This document shows positions 18,579 to 28,203 of a stretch of DNA of 64,000 bases, piece by piece. Made by a program: the position numbers and the translations under genes. The first letter of the stretch is position 1. The number at the start of each line of letters is the position of its first letter. The DNA lies in the NCBI GenBank assembly GCA_019638625.1, contig JAHBTK010000003.1:62001-126000 (forward strand), written 5' to 3'. Below the pieces are notes generated by a model. That model was given only the letters and a program-made list of their open reading frames with translations, made no database searches and had not been told where the DNA came from. The DNA is from Chitinophagaceae bacterium (GTDB taxonomy: Bacteria > Bacteroidota > Bacteroidia > Chitinophagales > Chitinophagaceae).

Positions 18579-19628
18579 TTATTGTACCGGAAACCGGTAA
18601 ACAGTCTCCTGATGAAATAATTCTCCCGGTTTAAGGATAGTGTTGGGAAATACCGGCTGGTTGGGCGAATCCGGGAAATGCTGGGTCTCCAGGCAAAGCC
18701 CGGCATATTTATTATATGCCCGCTCTTTCCAGGTATGCTGCAGGGAGCCATTTAAAAAGTTAGCGGTATATAGCTGCACGCCGGGCTGGGTAGTTGCTAC
18801 CTCCATCTTTCTTCCCGAAGCGGCATGATACAGGTAGCCGATATGCTTAAGCGTATTGCCGTTGTTTTCCAATACAAAATTGTGGTCATAACCCGGGGCA
18901 ACTTTTTCTATATCAAGACCAAGTTTTTTGGCGCCCGTAAAATCCAGCGCGGTGCCTTTTACCGGCAGAATATTTCCTGTAGGTATCAGGCGTTCGTCCA
19001 CTTCGGTATAATACGGTGCGTTCAACTGCAGCTCGTGGTTCAGTATGTCCGCATCCTTTCCGCCTGATAAATTAAAATAGGTATGATTAGTAAGGTTTAC
19101 GGGGGTATCTGCGTCCGTAGAAGCTTCATACAGAATATGCAACGCATTGTCACTGCTTAACCTGTAAACAACCGTTACTGCAAGGTTGCCGGGAAACCCC
19201 TCTTCGCCATCCCTGCTGTAATACTGCAGTTTCAGGTCCTGGCCTGCCGGGTCTTGTGTAATTTCCGCATCCCATACAACTTTGTCAAATCCTTTAATGC
19301 CGCCATGCAGGCTGTTACCGTTGTTGTTTGCCGCAAGCAGGTATTGTTTTCCGTTCAGGGTAAATGCCGCGTTGGCAATCCTGTTGGCATAGCGTCCTAC
19401 AAGACAACCAAAGCATGGGTTGCCACGTTGCAGGTAACCGGGCAAAGAATCAAAAGCCAGTACTACATTTTCCAGAACGCCGTTCCTGTCAGGCACGGAA
19501 ATATTGGTGACGGCACCACCGTAATTTGTTATTTTAGTTATCACTCCATTGTCGTTCACCAACGTGAAAAGAAACACTTCTTTCCCGTCTGCACTGCCCC
19601 ATTTTTCCGAAAAAATTTTTGTTCCCAT
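18579..19628 (-). CDS. galM: Galactose mutarotase (aldose 1-epimerase)
   Basis: A 349-residue enzyme interconverting alpha- and beta-anomers of glucose or galactose. Family motifs: GGAVTNISVPDRNG, GCLVGRYANRIANAAF, GNSLHGGIKGFDKVVW (catalytic-site His), VNLTNHTYFNLSG (second catalytic His) and the late CLETQHFPDSPNQPVFP, which precedes the catalytic Glu region. The start at 19628 (MGTKIFSEKWG) is preferred to a Met 7 codons upstream. It is divergent from an SSS-family sugar symporter, consistent with one sugar-uptake module. Confidence 0.92.
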   Translation of the reverse strand: MGTKIFSEKWGSADGKEVFLFTLVNDNGVITKITNYGGAVTNISVPDRNGVLENVVLAFDSLPGYLQRGNPCFGCLVGRYANRIANAAFTLNGKQYLLAANNNGNSLHGGIKGFDKVVWDAEITQDPAGQDLKLQYYSRDGEEGFPGNLAVTVVYRLSSDNALHILYEASTDADTPVNLTNHTYFNLSGGKDADILNHELQLNAPYYTEVDERLIPTGNILPVKGTALDFTGAKKLGLDIEKVAPGYDHNFVLENNGNTLKHIGYLYHAASGRKMEVATTQPGVQLYTANFLNGSLQHTWKERAYNKYAGLCLETQHFPDSPNQPVFPNTILKPGELFHQETVYRFPVQ

Positions 19629-19773
19629 GATCTTCAGGATTCTCTGCAAGATAAACGCTTTGGTTGGTTTGCCCCTAAAATGAATTTGTTGAAATCAGTA
19701 AAATCACCAATCTTTATTGAGATTATTGAATCCCCAAAGCTTCTCTGAATACTAATAAAAGGATTGACTTGAT

Positions 19774-21459
19774 ATGAACAATACACTGTCGGGTAAAGAC
19801 TACCTCGTTTTCATTGTTTACTTTCTTATTGTCGCTACTTACGGATACTGGATATATCATCGCAAAAAGAAGGCTTCAACAGACAGCAAAGATTTCTTCC
19901 TGGCAGAAGGCTCGCTCACCTGGTGGGCTATCGGTGCTTCGCTTATTGCTTCCAATATTTCCGCGGAACAATTCATAGGCATGAGCGGCGACGGTTTTGC
20001 TTTGGGCCTTGCCATTTCCACTTACGAATGGATGGCAGCCGCCACCCTTCTTGTGGTAGCGATATTCTTTATCCCGGTATATTTAAAAAACAAGATATAC
20101 ACCATGCCGCAGTTTCTCAACCAGCGGTATAACGGTACGGTGGCCATGATCATGGCAGTGTTCTGGCTGCTGCTGTATGTGGTGGTCAACTTAACTTCCA
20201 TTCTTTTCCTGGGCGCTTTGGCAATCAGCGCCATTTCCGGTATCAGCCTTACTGCCTGTATGATCTTCCTGGCGTTATTTGCCATCGTCATCACGCTGGG
20301 AGGAATGAAGGTGATAGGATACACGGATGTCATCCAGGTTTTCTTTCTGATCCTGGGCGGGTTGGTAACCACATACCTCGCATTGAACCTCGTGGCAGAA
20401 CATTTTGGCGGCAGCGGTATGGTAGAAGGATTTAACCAGCTTACGAAAAATGCGGACGATCATTTTCATATGATCTTTAAAAAAGATAGTCCCCACTATA
20501 TCAGCCTGCCCGGACTATCAGTGCTGATCGGCGGTATGTGGATCGTAAACCTTAACTATTGGGGCTGTAACCAGTATATTACCCAAAGAGCGTTGGGAGC
20601 AGACCTGAAAACCGCCCGGAACGGGATCCTGTTTGCTGCGTTCCTGAAATTACTGATGCCCGTAATTGTGGTATTGCCCGGTATCGCCGCCTTTGTATTG
20701 TATCAAAACGGTTATTTCCAGCAGGAAATGACGGTAAACGGGGAGCTGGTAAAAGACAAGGCTTACCCGGTATTGCTGAACCTGCTTCCTTCCGGTTTGA
20801 AAGGACTGGCCTTTGCCGCCTTAACAGCCGCCGTGGTAGCTTCCCTGGCCGGTAAGGCCAATAGCATCGCCACCATTTATACGCTGGATATCTACAAAAA
20901 GAAAATTAGACCCGATGCCGATGAAAAAAAGCTGGTATATGTCGGCCGTATAGCCGTGCTGGTTTCAATGATCCTCGCAGTGCTGATCGCCCCCTTCCTG
21001 GGTATTGATAAAAAAGGCGGATTTGAATACATACAGGAATACACCGGTTTTGTATCCCCGGGTATATTTGCCATGTTCCTGCTCGGCTTCTTCTGGAAAA
21101 AAACAACTTCCAATGCGGCCCTTTTCGCTACGATAGGCGGATTCCTGCTTTCGATCATTTTTAAAGTGTTACCCAAATGGGTAAACCTGGAATGGCTGAG
21201 CGGTATGGGCTTCTCGAAGCTGGTAACACAAAAAGACGGCACCATGCTGTATGAAATACCATTCATAGACAGGATGGGCTTTGTTTTCCTTATTGCCGTA
21301 CTGGGCATGTATATCATCAGCGTGTACGAAAACAAAAAAGGCGTTCAGCCCAAAGGGCTTGAAGTGGATAAATCGATGTTCCGCCTGGCGCCGGGTTTTG
21401 CTGTGGGAGCGCTTATAGTAACGGGTATACTGGTGGCATTATATACCTTGTTCTGGTAA
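19774..21459 (+). CDS. Sodium:solute (SSS) symporter, SGLT-like
   Basis: A 561-residue membrane protein with about 14 predicted helices. Motifs include DFFLAEGSLTWWAIGASLIASNISAEQFIGMSG (helices 1-2, as in Vibrio vSGLT), NYWGCNQYITQRALGADLKTARNGILFAAFLK, and GLAFAALTAAVVASLAGKANSIATIYTLDIYKK, a signature of glucose/galactose-type sodium symporters. With the divergent galM it likely imports glucose or galactose. No regulator is visible in the 145-bp shared promoter region. Confidence 0.9.
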   Translation: MNNTLSGKDYLVFIVYFLIVATYGYWIYHRKKKASTDSKDFFLAEGSLTWWAIGASLIASNISAEQFIGMSGDGFALGLAISTYEWMAAATLLVVAIFFIPVYLKNKIYTMPQFLNQRYNGTVAMIMAVFWLLLYVVVNLTSILFLGALAISAISGISLTACMIFLALFAIVITLGGMKVIGYTDVIQVFFLILGGLVTTYLALNLVAEHFGGSGMVEGFNQLTKNADDHFHMIFKKDSPHYISLPGLSVLIGGMWIVNLNYWGCNQYITQRALGADLKTARNGILFAAFLKLLMPVIVVLPGIAAFVLYQNGYFQQEMTVNGELVKDKAYPVLLNLLPSGLKGLAFAALTAAVVASLAGKANSIATIYTLDIYKKKIRPDADEKKLVYVGRIAVLVSMILAVLIAPFLGIDKKGGFEYIQEYTGFVSPGIFAMFLLGFFWKKTTSNAALFATIGGFLLSIIFKVLPKWVNLEWLSGMGFSKLVTQKDGTMLYEIPFIDRMGFVFLIAVLGMYIISVYENKKGVQPKGLEVDKSMFRLAPGFAVGALIVTGILVALYTLFW

Positions 21460-21522
21460 CAGGGATTCCCCTTTCACAAGAGGGGGATATATTTTCCGTG
21501 ACCAAATTACCTGAACCGAAAG

Positions 21523-21957
21523 CTACCGGGCTTTGTCCTGTTGCTTTTGTATGCGTATGTTCTCACGAACGGTTTTCCAGTAGTCGGCGCCGTAAGCAAC
21601 AAAAATTTCTTCTTTTGGCTGTATGTTTTTCTCAGAGTAGATATATATTTTATCTCCTCTTTTCCTGTACACACAGTTGTTGCGCAAGCCCGGCACTTTC
21701 ACCAGCCCTGCAGCGTCATTGGCATAACGCGCCAGGTGCTCCGGGTGCGGACGGGCGTTGATAACATGATTACGCGTGACATAGTAAATATAACCATTAT
21801 CCCACTCGCTGTTTTCGAGTTCCTTCCATTTGCTGATGGTGCCTTTGTATTCTACAATATAAGTGCCCTTAGGGATGAAAACTTTCGTATATAAACCTTT
21901 GCCGGCTTTGGGTAGTTGGGATTTCTTTACGGATAACTGTTCCTCGGGAATAAGCAT
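21523..21957 (-). CDS. SET-domain protein
   Basis: A 144-residue protein consisting almost entirely of a SET fold, the lysine methyltransferase domain best known from eukaryotic histone methylation. Seen: GKGLYTKVFIPKGTYIVEYKG (SET-N), the YANDA and RNNCVY stretch at the place of the NHxC motif, and EEIFVAYGADYW at the place of the ELTYDYG motif. The cofactor would be S-adenosylmethionine; the substrate is unknown. It stands alone between a symporter and an SGNH hydrolase. Confidence 0.82.
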   Translation of the reverse strand: MLIPEEQLSVKKSQLPKAGKGLYTKVFIPKGTYIVEYKGTISKWKELENSEWDNGYIYYVTRNHVINARPHPEHLARYANDAAGLVKVPGLRNNCVYRKRGDKIYIYSEKNIQPKEEIFVAYGADYWKTVRENIRIQKQQDKAR

Positions 21958-22043
21958 AAATTTTAAATAGAGCGGAAATATACATCTGAAAACAATACAA
22001 ACCGTATTTGCACTACTTTTTGTTTACCGGGTGCAACACCGGG

Positions 22044-22868
22044 TCAGTATTTTTTAAACAATGTGATAAGTTTTTTGGCTATGATCACATAGCCGGCGTC
22101 GGAAGGATGCAATCCATCATATGTCATATCCATCGCATCCACCGGGTAAGGATATTCATCTGTTTCCGGGTTAAATGGAATGGTAGTATATGCCGGGTAA
22201 CCAAAGTTTTTATACCCGCCGGTAACAGGGTCTTTTAATCGTTTATACTTTACCATGTTGGACAATACCATTCCGCTGTTGTTGTACAGGTCTGCTACCG
22301 GTATTTTTTCCAGCCTGCCGATTGTGACAACCGCGTCGGCAAACTGTGCCAGTGTTTGACCATTCTTTTCCCTATAAGAACCCCAGGCGTTGTTTTTCAT
22401 ATCAAACAGGTAAACAAAATCACCACGTTGCATAGGAGTGATCAATACAATTTTTGCTTTCGGGTTAAGAGAGCAAAGTTTATCGATAATAATTCTGAAG
22501 GAGCCATATACGGTATGATTTCCTGCATTGGCGGTATAGTCTTCAATAGTGCCTACCGGCCGACCCTGCCACCAGTCGTTGGTGCCCAAGAAAATGGTAT
22601 AAATATCCGCCTTTTGAATACCCAGTGTTTCTATCTTATCCGCTATGCCACCGGAGGTCCAGCCATTATGCCCCTGGTTGACGTATTGAATATGCGGCAG
22701 TTTTTCCGTAACAAGCGTCATATACCCTTTGGTCACCCTGTTGCCGGTTTCATCCAGGTGATCGTTCAGGTAAGTAATAGAATCGCCTATGGCAACCCAT
22801 GTTTTCTTTTTAGGGGCAAAAGAAAGCAGGCAAACAAACAATGTGGCAAACAACAAAAGCCTTTTCAT
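22044..22868 (-). CDS. Secreted SGNH/GDSL-type lipase/esterase
   Basis: A 274-residue exported hydrolase. The start at 22868 is chosen because it begins a signal peptide (KRLLLFATLFVCLLSFA); the longer open frame extends antisense into the cysteine desulfurase gene and is spurious there. Block I is AIGDSITY (nucleophile Ser30), the oxyanion Gly is in HNGWTSGG, the block III Asn is in FLGTNDWW, and the C-terminal Asp-His pair is in YDGLHPSDAGY. Probable substrates are acetylated glycans or lipids in the periplasm. Divergent from the desulfurase. Confidence 0.87.
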   Translation of the reverse strand: MKRLLLFATLFVCLLSFAPKKKTWVAIGDSITYLNDHLDETGNRVTKGYMTLVTEKLPHIQYVNQGHNGWTSGGIADKIETLGIQKADIYTIFLGTNDWWQGRPVGTIEDYTANAGNHTVYGSFRIIIDKLCSLNPKAKIVLITPMQRGDFVYLFDMKNNAWGSYREKNGQTLAQFADAVVTIGRLEKIPVADLYNNSGMVLSNMVKYKRLKDPVTGGYKNFGYPAYTTIPFNPETDEYPYPVDAMDMTYDGLHPSDAGYVIIAKKLITLFKKY

Positions 22869-22934
22869 ACAAAACGTTTGGTATAGCAAGGTAAGAGAAA
22901 AAGCTGTTTGAAATTCAGTTGTATCTTGCATATC

Positions 22935-24077
22935 ATGCAGACGCTGCCCATATATCTCGATAATAATGCCACCACCCCGGTTGACCCGGAAGTGCTGGAA
23001 GCGATGCTTCCGTATTTTTCCGTTCATTTCGGCAATGCCGCCAGTCGCACCCATAGCTTCGGCTGGGTGGCAGAAGAAGCCGTGCAGCAGGCGCGGGAGC
23101 AGGTAGCGCAGCTTATCGGCGCAGACAGTCCGGAGATCATTTTTACTTCCGGTGCTACGGAAGCCGTCAACCTCGCTATCAAAGGAACCTGTGATATACA
23201 TGAAGGGAAAAAACATATTATTACCTGCGCAACCGAACACAAAGCGGTACTGGATACCTGCAAAAGCCTGGAAAAAAAAGGCGTGGCGGTCACCTGTCTT
23301 CCCGTGGATAGTAACGGACTGATCAATGTTGATCAACTGGAGAATGCTGTTACCCCGGATACCGTTCTTATCAGCATTATGTTTGCCAACAATGAAACCG
23401 GCGTGCTCCAGCCCATATCAGACATCGCGGCAGTGGCCAAACGACATAACACCTGGTTTTTTACAGACGCCACACAGGCGGTTGGGAAGGTACCCGTGGA
23501 TGTGCGACAGCAGGGGATAGATATGTTATGCCTGTCTGCACATAAAATATATGGCCCCAAGGGAGTGGGCGCGCTCTATATAAGGAGGAAAAACCCACGG
23601 GTAAGGTTAATGGCGCAAACAGACGGCGGCGGTCATGAAAAAGGTTTTCGGAGCGGCACACTGAATGTACCTGGCATTGTGGGATTAGGAAAAGCGGCTA
23701 TGCTTTGCCGGGAGAAAATGGCGGAAGAATCAACGCGGATAGAGGAACTCAGGAACCAACTGGAAAACGCCCTGGTTGCCACCGGGCGGGTCACCGTGAA
23801 CAGAGCGGGGGCTGACCGCTTACCCAACATAGCCAACCTGGCGTTTCACAACACGAACGGAAGCAAACTGCTGACAGAGATCAACAAAACCATCGCTGTT
23901 TCTTCGGGATCTGCCTGCACATCGGCCAATCCCGCTCCTTCTCATGTGCTGAAGGCAATGGGACTTCCTGATGACCTGATCAAAAGCTCCATCCGTTTCG
24001 GGTTAGGGAGGTTTACAACACAGGATGAAATTGAATATACTGTCAACGAAGTGAAAAGAATTCTTTCTTCGGTTTAA
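22935..24077 (+). CDS. Cysteine desulfurase (IscS/NifS class)
   Basis: A 380-residue PLP enzyme that removes sulfur from cysteine for Fe-S clusters and thiolated cofactors. PLP Lys204 is in SAHKIYGPKG, His102 in ATEHKAV, and the catalytic Cys328 in SSGSACTSANPAPSHVL, typical of group I enzymes. The start at 22935 (MQTLPIYLDNNATTPVD) matches the family; nine extra codons upstream are not conserved in it. It is not next to iscU or suf genes, so it may supply sulfur for tRNA or general use. Confidence 0.9.
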   Translation: MQTLPIYLDNNATTPVDPEVLEAMLPYFSVHFGNAASRTHSFGWVAEEAVQQAREQVAQLIGADSPEIIFTSGATEAVNLAIKGTCDIHEGKKHIITCATEHKAVLDTCKSLEKKGVAVTCLPVDSNGLINVDQLENAVTPDTVLISIMFANNETGVLQPISDIAAVAKRHNTWFFTDATQAVGKVPVDVRQQGIDMLCLSAHKIYGPKGVGALYIRRKNPRVRLMAQTDGGGHEKGFRSGTLNVPGIVGLGKAAMLCREKMAEESTRIEELRNQLENALVATGRVTVNRAGADRLPNIANLAFHNTNGSKLLTEINKTIAVSSGSACTSANPAPSHVLKAMGLPDDLIKSSIRFGLGRFTTQDEIEYTVNEVKRILSSV

Positions 24078-24109
24078 TGCATAATCAACTGCTGCCGTAT
24101 TGTCGCCCG

Positions 24110-25519
24110 CTACGATTTTTTCCGGATAATATAATAAATGGGGATACCCAGCAATGTAATGATCAAACCCGGCCAGGTATAACTGGGCTTATATATGATC
24201 AGCAGGATACAAAACGCCGAACCCATCAGTATGTATATAAACGGTAAGATGGGATAGCCAAAGGCTTTATAGGGTCGTTGCGTACCCGGTTGTGTTTTCC
24301 GCAGCCGGAATATCCCTATGATCGTGAGAATATAAAAGCCAACCACCACAAAGGATATCATCTCCAGCAGATCCCCGTAACGTCCGCTGAGGCACCAGGC
24401 GGAGGCGAAAATACACTGCACCCACAAACCAAATCCCGGAACCGCCGCCCTGTTTAAGTTGCCCGCTCTTTTAAAAAACAATCCGTCTTTAGCCATGGTA
24501 TAATAAGCCCTGGCTCCTGTAAGGATCAATCCGTTATTACAACCAAAAGTGGCGATCATGATCATGATGGCTATGATATAGGTGCCGGCTGTTCCGAAAA
24601 TCGCCTGCGATGCAGAAACCGCTACACGGTCTTTTTCCGCGAAAGCAATCTCCTGCAAAGGCAATACAGCCGTGTACATGATATTGGTGAGAATATACAC
24701 AATGCCTACGAGCAGGGTCCCCAGAAAAAGACTAAGCCCGATATTACGTTTCGGGTTTTTAATTTCTCCTGCAATAAAAGCCACATTGTTCCAGGAGTCA
24801 CTGCTGAACAGGGAACCCACAAGCGCGGCGGCTATAGCGCCCAGGGCGGCCATCACCGTATAGTCAGTAATTGTTTCGTCCGGCGCCAGTTGCTGCAGGC
24901 TCCAGGCATTTGTCCAGTTGGCTTCCCAAACCTCCGGTTTCAGCGCGAAGAACCCAAAGAGGATCAACCCGAACAGGCTCAGGATCTTGGTAAGGGTAAA
25001 AGTGGTCTGCAGTATCTTACCATCCCTGATACCGCGGGTATTTATAAACGTTAGTATTATCACCACAGCGATGGCAAGCAACTGGGCGGAAGAAATACCC
25101 ATAAACCCTATATCAATCACTATATTGTCTTCGCTGAAAAAACGAAAAACGTAGGAAGTGAACTTGGCAAAAGCAACACCCACCGCGGCGATGGTTGCCG
25201 TCTGTATAACGGAGAAAAAGCTCCACCCGTACAAAAATGCTGTCAGGGGGCTCCAGGCTTCTTTCAGGTAAGTATATTGTCCGCCGGCTCTGGGGAACAT
25301 TCCGCTTAACTCGCCATAACTGAGCGCCGCCGTAACGGTCATAAAAGCGGTGATCACCCAAATCAGGATCAGCCAGCCCGCACTTCCTACATTGCGGGTG
25401 ATATCGGCGCTTACTATAAATATACCCGAACCGATCATTCCCCCTGCCACGATCATGGTGGCATCAAGCAGGCTGAGAGAGGGCTTAAATGTTATGGTTT
25501 CTTTCGTGTTTGCACTCAT
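24110..25519 (-). CDS. APC-superfamily amino-acid permease
   Basis: A 469-residue membrane protein with about 12 helices. The N-terminus has the family motif MIVAGGMIGSGIFIVSADI (helix 1 unwound Gly-Ser-Gly) and helix 6 region SLFSSDSWNNVAFIAGEIKNPKRN is present, as in LAT/SteT-type amino-acid exchangers. It probably exchanges neutral amino acids across the inner membrane. It follows the LolC/E-like permease by 50 bases on the same strand and could be cotranscribed, though no functional link is evident. Confidence 0.9.
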   Translation of the reverse strand: MSANTKETITFKPSLSLLDATMIVAGGMIGSGIFIVSADITRNVGSAGWLILIWVITAFMTVTAALSYGELSGMFPRAGGQYTYLKEAWSPLTAFLYGWSFFSVIQTATIAAVGVAFAKFTSYVFRFFSEDNIVIDIGFMGISSAQLLAIAVVIILTFINTRGIRDGKILQTTFTLTKILSLFGLILFGFFALKPEVWEANWTNAWSLQQLAPDETITDYTVMAALGAIAAALVGSLFSSDSWNNVAFIAGEIKNPKRNIGLSLFLGTLLVGIVYILTNIMYTAVLPLQEIAFAEKDRVAVSASQAIFGTAGTYIIAIMIMIATFGCNNGLILTGARAYYTMAKDGLFFKRAGNLNRAAVPGFGLWVQCIFASAWCLSGRYGDLLEMISFVVVGFYILTIIGIFRLRKTQPGTQRPYKAFGYPILPFIYILMGSAFCILLIIYKPSYTWPGLIITLLGIPIYYIIRKKS

Positions 25520-25569
25520 ACATCAGTTTAATGTTAACAGGTATGGTTATCTGACAATAATATTTAGTA

Positions 25570-26805
25570 TTACCTGAACTGTACCGCTTTTGCCGGTTGT
25601 ATCCTGCGGCTCACCATAGAAGGGATCAGCAGGGTAAGCGCACATACTACCAATGTACCAAGTACTACCAGCAGTACCTGCCACCATATTACCTGCACCG
25701 GTATCACCAGCATATAATAGGCGTTCTCATCCCAGAACTTCAAAAAACCGGTCCGCTCCTGCAGGTAGCAGATACCCAGTCCGGCCGCCAACCCTATAAG
25801 AATGCCGAAACAGGCGATAAAAATACCCTGATACGTAAATATCTTTTGTACGACCCAATCCGTAGCGCCTACCGACTTCAGCACGCCGATCATCCTTGTC
25901 CGTTCCAGCACCAGTATGATCAGGCAGGTGATCAGGTTGATGATCGCGATAACGATCATTACCACCAGTACAACATCCCTGTTGGTATTCTGGAGTTGCA
26001 GCCAATCGAAAATGTTGGGATATATTTCCGTCATTGTTTTACTGCCCCATTCACCCGGCAACGTGCTGAATATTTCATCACTGAGAGCATCCATTTTTTT
26101 ATAATCATCCACAAACACCTCGTACCCGCCAATTTCGTCGGGACTCCAGTCATTCAGCCGCTGCACCAGTTTCAAATCGCCTATGGCATACAATTTATCA
26201 TACTCCTCCATATTGGTCTTATAAATCCCCACGATCGTGAGCCTGTCGGGCCGTAGCTTCTGGGTTTCCCCTCTGAAAAAATAAATCAATATCCGGTCAT
26301 CAACATTCAGCCGGAGCTGTTTCGCGGTATATTCGGATATGACTATTTCCCGGCTGTATGTGCTATCAGAGAAGCCTACCCAGCGGCCAACGGTAAGAAA
26401 CTGCTGCAGGGAACTGAAGTCGTAACCGGTATCCACTCCTTTGAACAATACCCCTTCTATGGATTCATCGGTTTTCAGGATAGCGCTCTTGGTAGCAAAC
26501 GCCTGTACGGTTTTAATGCCCGGAATTTCTTTTATACCTGCAACGATGGAGTCGTTTTTTAATATCGGGGATTCTTCTGCAAACGGCGCTCTGTATTGTT
26601 CGTAATATTGCACCCTGATATGTCCCCAGAAGCTGAACACTTTCTGGCTGACGGCATGCTGAAAGCCATTTACAAAAGCGAGGGTAAGGATCATAATGGC
26701 TACGCTGATGGCGGTAGCGCTTACAGCCAGCCTGATAATAATTCTGGAAAATGTTTTTTGCCGGTTGAATGCCACCCTGCGTGCTATAAATAGTGCCGTA
26801 TTCAA
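25570..26805 (-). CDS. LolC/LolE-like FtsX-family ABC permease (likely TTG start)
   Basis: A 411-residue membrane protein of the FtsX/MacB permease family: one N-terminal helix (about 30-50), a 200-residue periplasmic domain and three C-terminal helices, with SVGATDWVVQKIF as the coupling region. Such proteins extract lipoproteins for the outer membrane with an ATPase partner (LolD), which is not encoded nearby. An ATG at 26910 would force a 60-bp overlap with the divergent DUF5103 gene and add an odd hydrophilic leader. The TTG at 26805 gives MNTALFIARRVAF, the usual family N-terminus, and is preferred. Confidence 0.82.
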   Translation of the reverse strand: MNTALFIARRVAFNRQKTFSRIIIRLAVSATAISVAIMILTLAFVNGFQHAVSQKVFSFWGHIRVQYYEQYRAPFAEESPILKNDSIVAGIKEIPGIKTVQAFATKSAILKTDESIEGVLFKGVDTGYDFSSLQQFLTVGRWVGFSDSTYSREIVISEYTAKQLRLNVDDRILIYFFRGETQKLRPDRLTIVGIYKTNMEEYDKLYAIGDLKLVQRLNDWSPDEIGGYEVFVDDYKKMDALSDEIFSTLPGEWGSKTMTEIYPNIFDWLQLQNTNRDVVLVVMIVIAIINLITCLIILVLERTRMIGVLKSVGATDWVVQKIFTYQGIFIACFGILIGLAAGLGICYLQERTGFLKFWDENAYYMLVIPVQVIWWQVLLVVLGTLVVCALTLLIPSMVSRRIQPAKAVQFR

Positions 26806-26850
26806 TACCCCGTATTTTATACTAAATTGTGAAGATAAATGAAATAGCCG

Positions 26851-28146
26851 ATGTACAATCGAAGCCCCTCTATTCTGTTCCTGGCATTGTTCGCTTTTCT
26901 CACACTTCAACTGAATGCCCAGCGGGAGCCCGATAAGATCTTCATGAACAATATTAAAACGGTGCAGCTAAGTATGTACGGCGATCAGCTTGCCTACCCC
27001 ATCATCAGCCTGAACGGGAACCAGCAACTGCAACTGGATTTTGACGATATGGATGCCGATGTAAAAAACTACTATTATAATATAGAATTACGCAATGCGG
27101 ATTGGTCTGCCGTACAAATGAGCTATTTTGACTACGCAAAAGGGTATCCCAACCAGCGTATTACCAGCTACAGAAGCTCAACCCAAACGCTTACCAACTA
27201 TACGCATTACCAGTTGAATTTCCCTGACCGGTATATTGTTCCTACCAAAGCCGGTAATTATGTGTTAAAGGTTTTTTTGAACGGCGACACATCCCGGCTG
27301 GCATTTACCAAACGCTTCCTGGTGGTCAATAAACTGATGGGGGTGACCGCGCAGGTACAACAACCTTTTGATCAGCGTCTTTTCAGAAGCCATCAAAAAA
27401 TAAACCTGGCCGTAAATGCAGGAACTGTAAATGTGAGCTACCCCCAGCAGCAGGTAAAGGTGGTGATACTGCAAAACAACCGATGGGATAATGCCATACG
27501 GGAGTTGAAGCCTAACATTATCCGTAATAATATTTATGAATACAACGCTGAAGCCGACTGTCTTTTTTCGGCCATGCGGGAATGGCGCTGGCTGGACCTT
27601 ACCAGCTTCCGACTGTTGAGCGACAGGGTACGGAGGCAGCAAAATACCAATACCGGGTTCGATTTGTTTACCATCCCTGATATGAGCCGGGATATACAAC
27701 GGTATGTGTACTACAGGGACTATAACGGGTTGTATGCTTCCATCACCAACGAAAATATTAACCCCTACTGGCAGGGGGATTATGCCACGGTACATTTCAC
27801 CTATGCGCCACCGGGAAATACTCCTTACCCGCAAGACCTCTATCTTATCGGGCAAATAACCAACTATGGCAAAGATGAGGAAGCTAAAATGAACTGGAAT
27901 GCCGAACAAGGTGTTTACCAGGCAACCCTGTGGTTGAAGCAGGGTTACTATGACTACGCTTATGGTCTGGCAGAAAAGAAAAACGGGAAACTGGTGTTTG
28001 TTACCGACCGGACAGAAGGTAATATATGGGAAACCGAGAATGAATACATGATACTGGTATATTACCGCGAACTGGGCGGCAGGTATGATCAACTGCTGAA
28101 TATTACCACCCTAAGCTCTATGGCAAACCGGCCGGGACAATTTTAA
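26851..28146 (+). CDS. DUF5103 protein (type IX secretion plug-type)
   Basis: A 431-residue exported protein with signal peptide (about 1-23, ending LNAQ). The family is DUF5103; a Flavobacterium johnsoniae member was identified as the Plug subunit bound to the periplasmic side of the SprA translocon of the type IX secretion system. Seen: IKTVQLSMYGDQLAYPIISL near the N-terminus, DLYLIGQITNYG and GYYDYAYGLAEKKNG with Ig-like strand character near the C-terminus. It is divergent from the LolC/E-like permease. Other T9SS core genes are not in this window. Confidence 0.82.
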   Translation: MYNRSPSILFLALFAFLTLQLNAQREPDKIFMNNIKTVQLSMYGDQLAYPIISLNGNQQLQLDFDDMDADVKNYYYNIELRNADWSAVQMSYFDYAKGYPNQRITSYRSSTQTLTNYTHYQLNFPDRYIVPTKAGNYVLKVFLNGDTSRLAFTKRFLVVNKLMGVTAQVQQPFDQRLFRSHQKINLAVNAGTVNVSYPQQQVKVVILQNNRWDNAIRELKPNIIRNNIYEYNAEADCLFSAMREWRWLDLTSFRLLSDRVRRQQNTNTGFDLFTIPDMSRDIQRYVYYRDYNGLYASITNENINPYWQGDYATVHFTYAPPGNTPYPQDLYLIGQITNYGKDEEAKMNWNAEQGVYQATLWLKQGYYDYAYGLAEKKNGKLVFVTDRTEGNIWETENEYMILVYYRELGGRYDQLLNITTLSSMANRPGQF

Positions 28147-28203
28147 CATCATGCGGCAAACCGCATGTTAGCGGTTCGGGCGTCTTATTGTCCTGTTATC
28201 AGT

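Noticed and set aside
22869..23336. N-terminal extension of the SGNH hydrolase frame
   Set aside because: It lies antisense within the 5' part of the cysteine desulfurase gene and precedes a clear signal peptide, so translation starts at 22868.
27265..28092. 275-codon minus-strand frame
   Set aside because: Fully antisense to the DUF5103 gene, with no conserved motif.
28140..28175. Integron attC site beside the low-GC insert
   Set aside because: Only a 7-bp stem and incomplete core sequences were found; the required length and RYYYAAC/GTTRRRY pair are missing.
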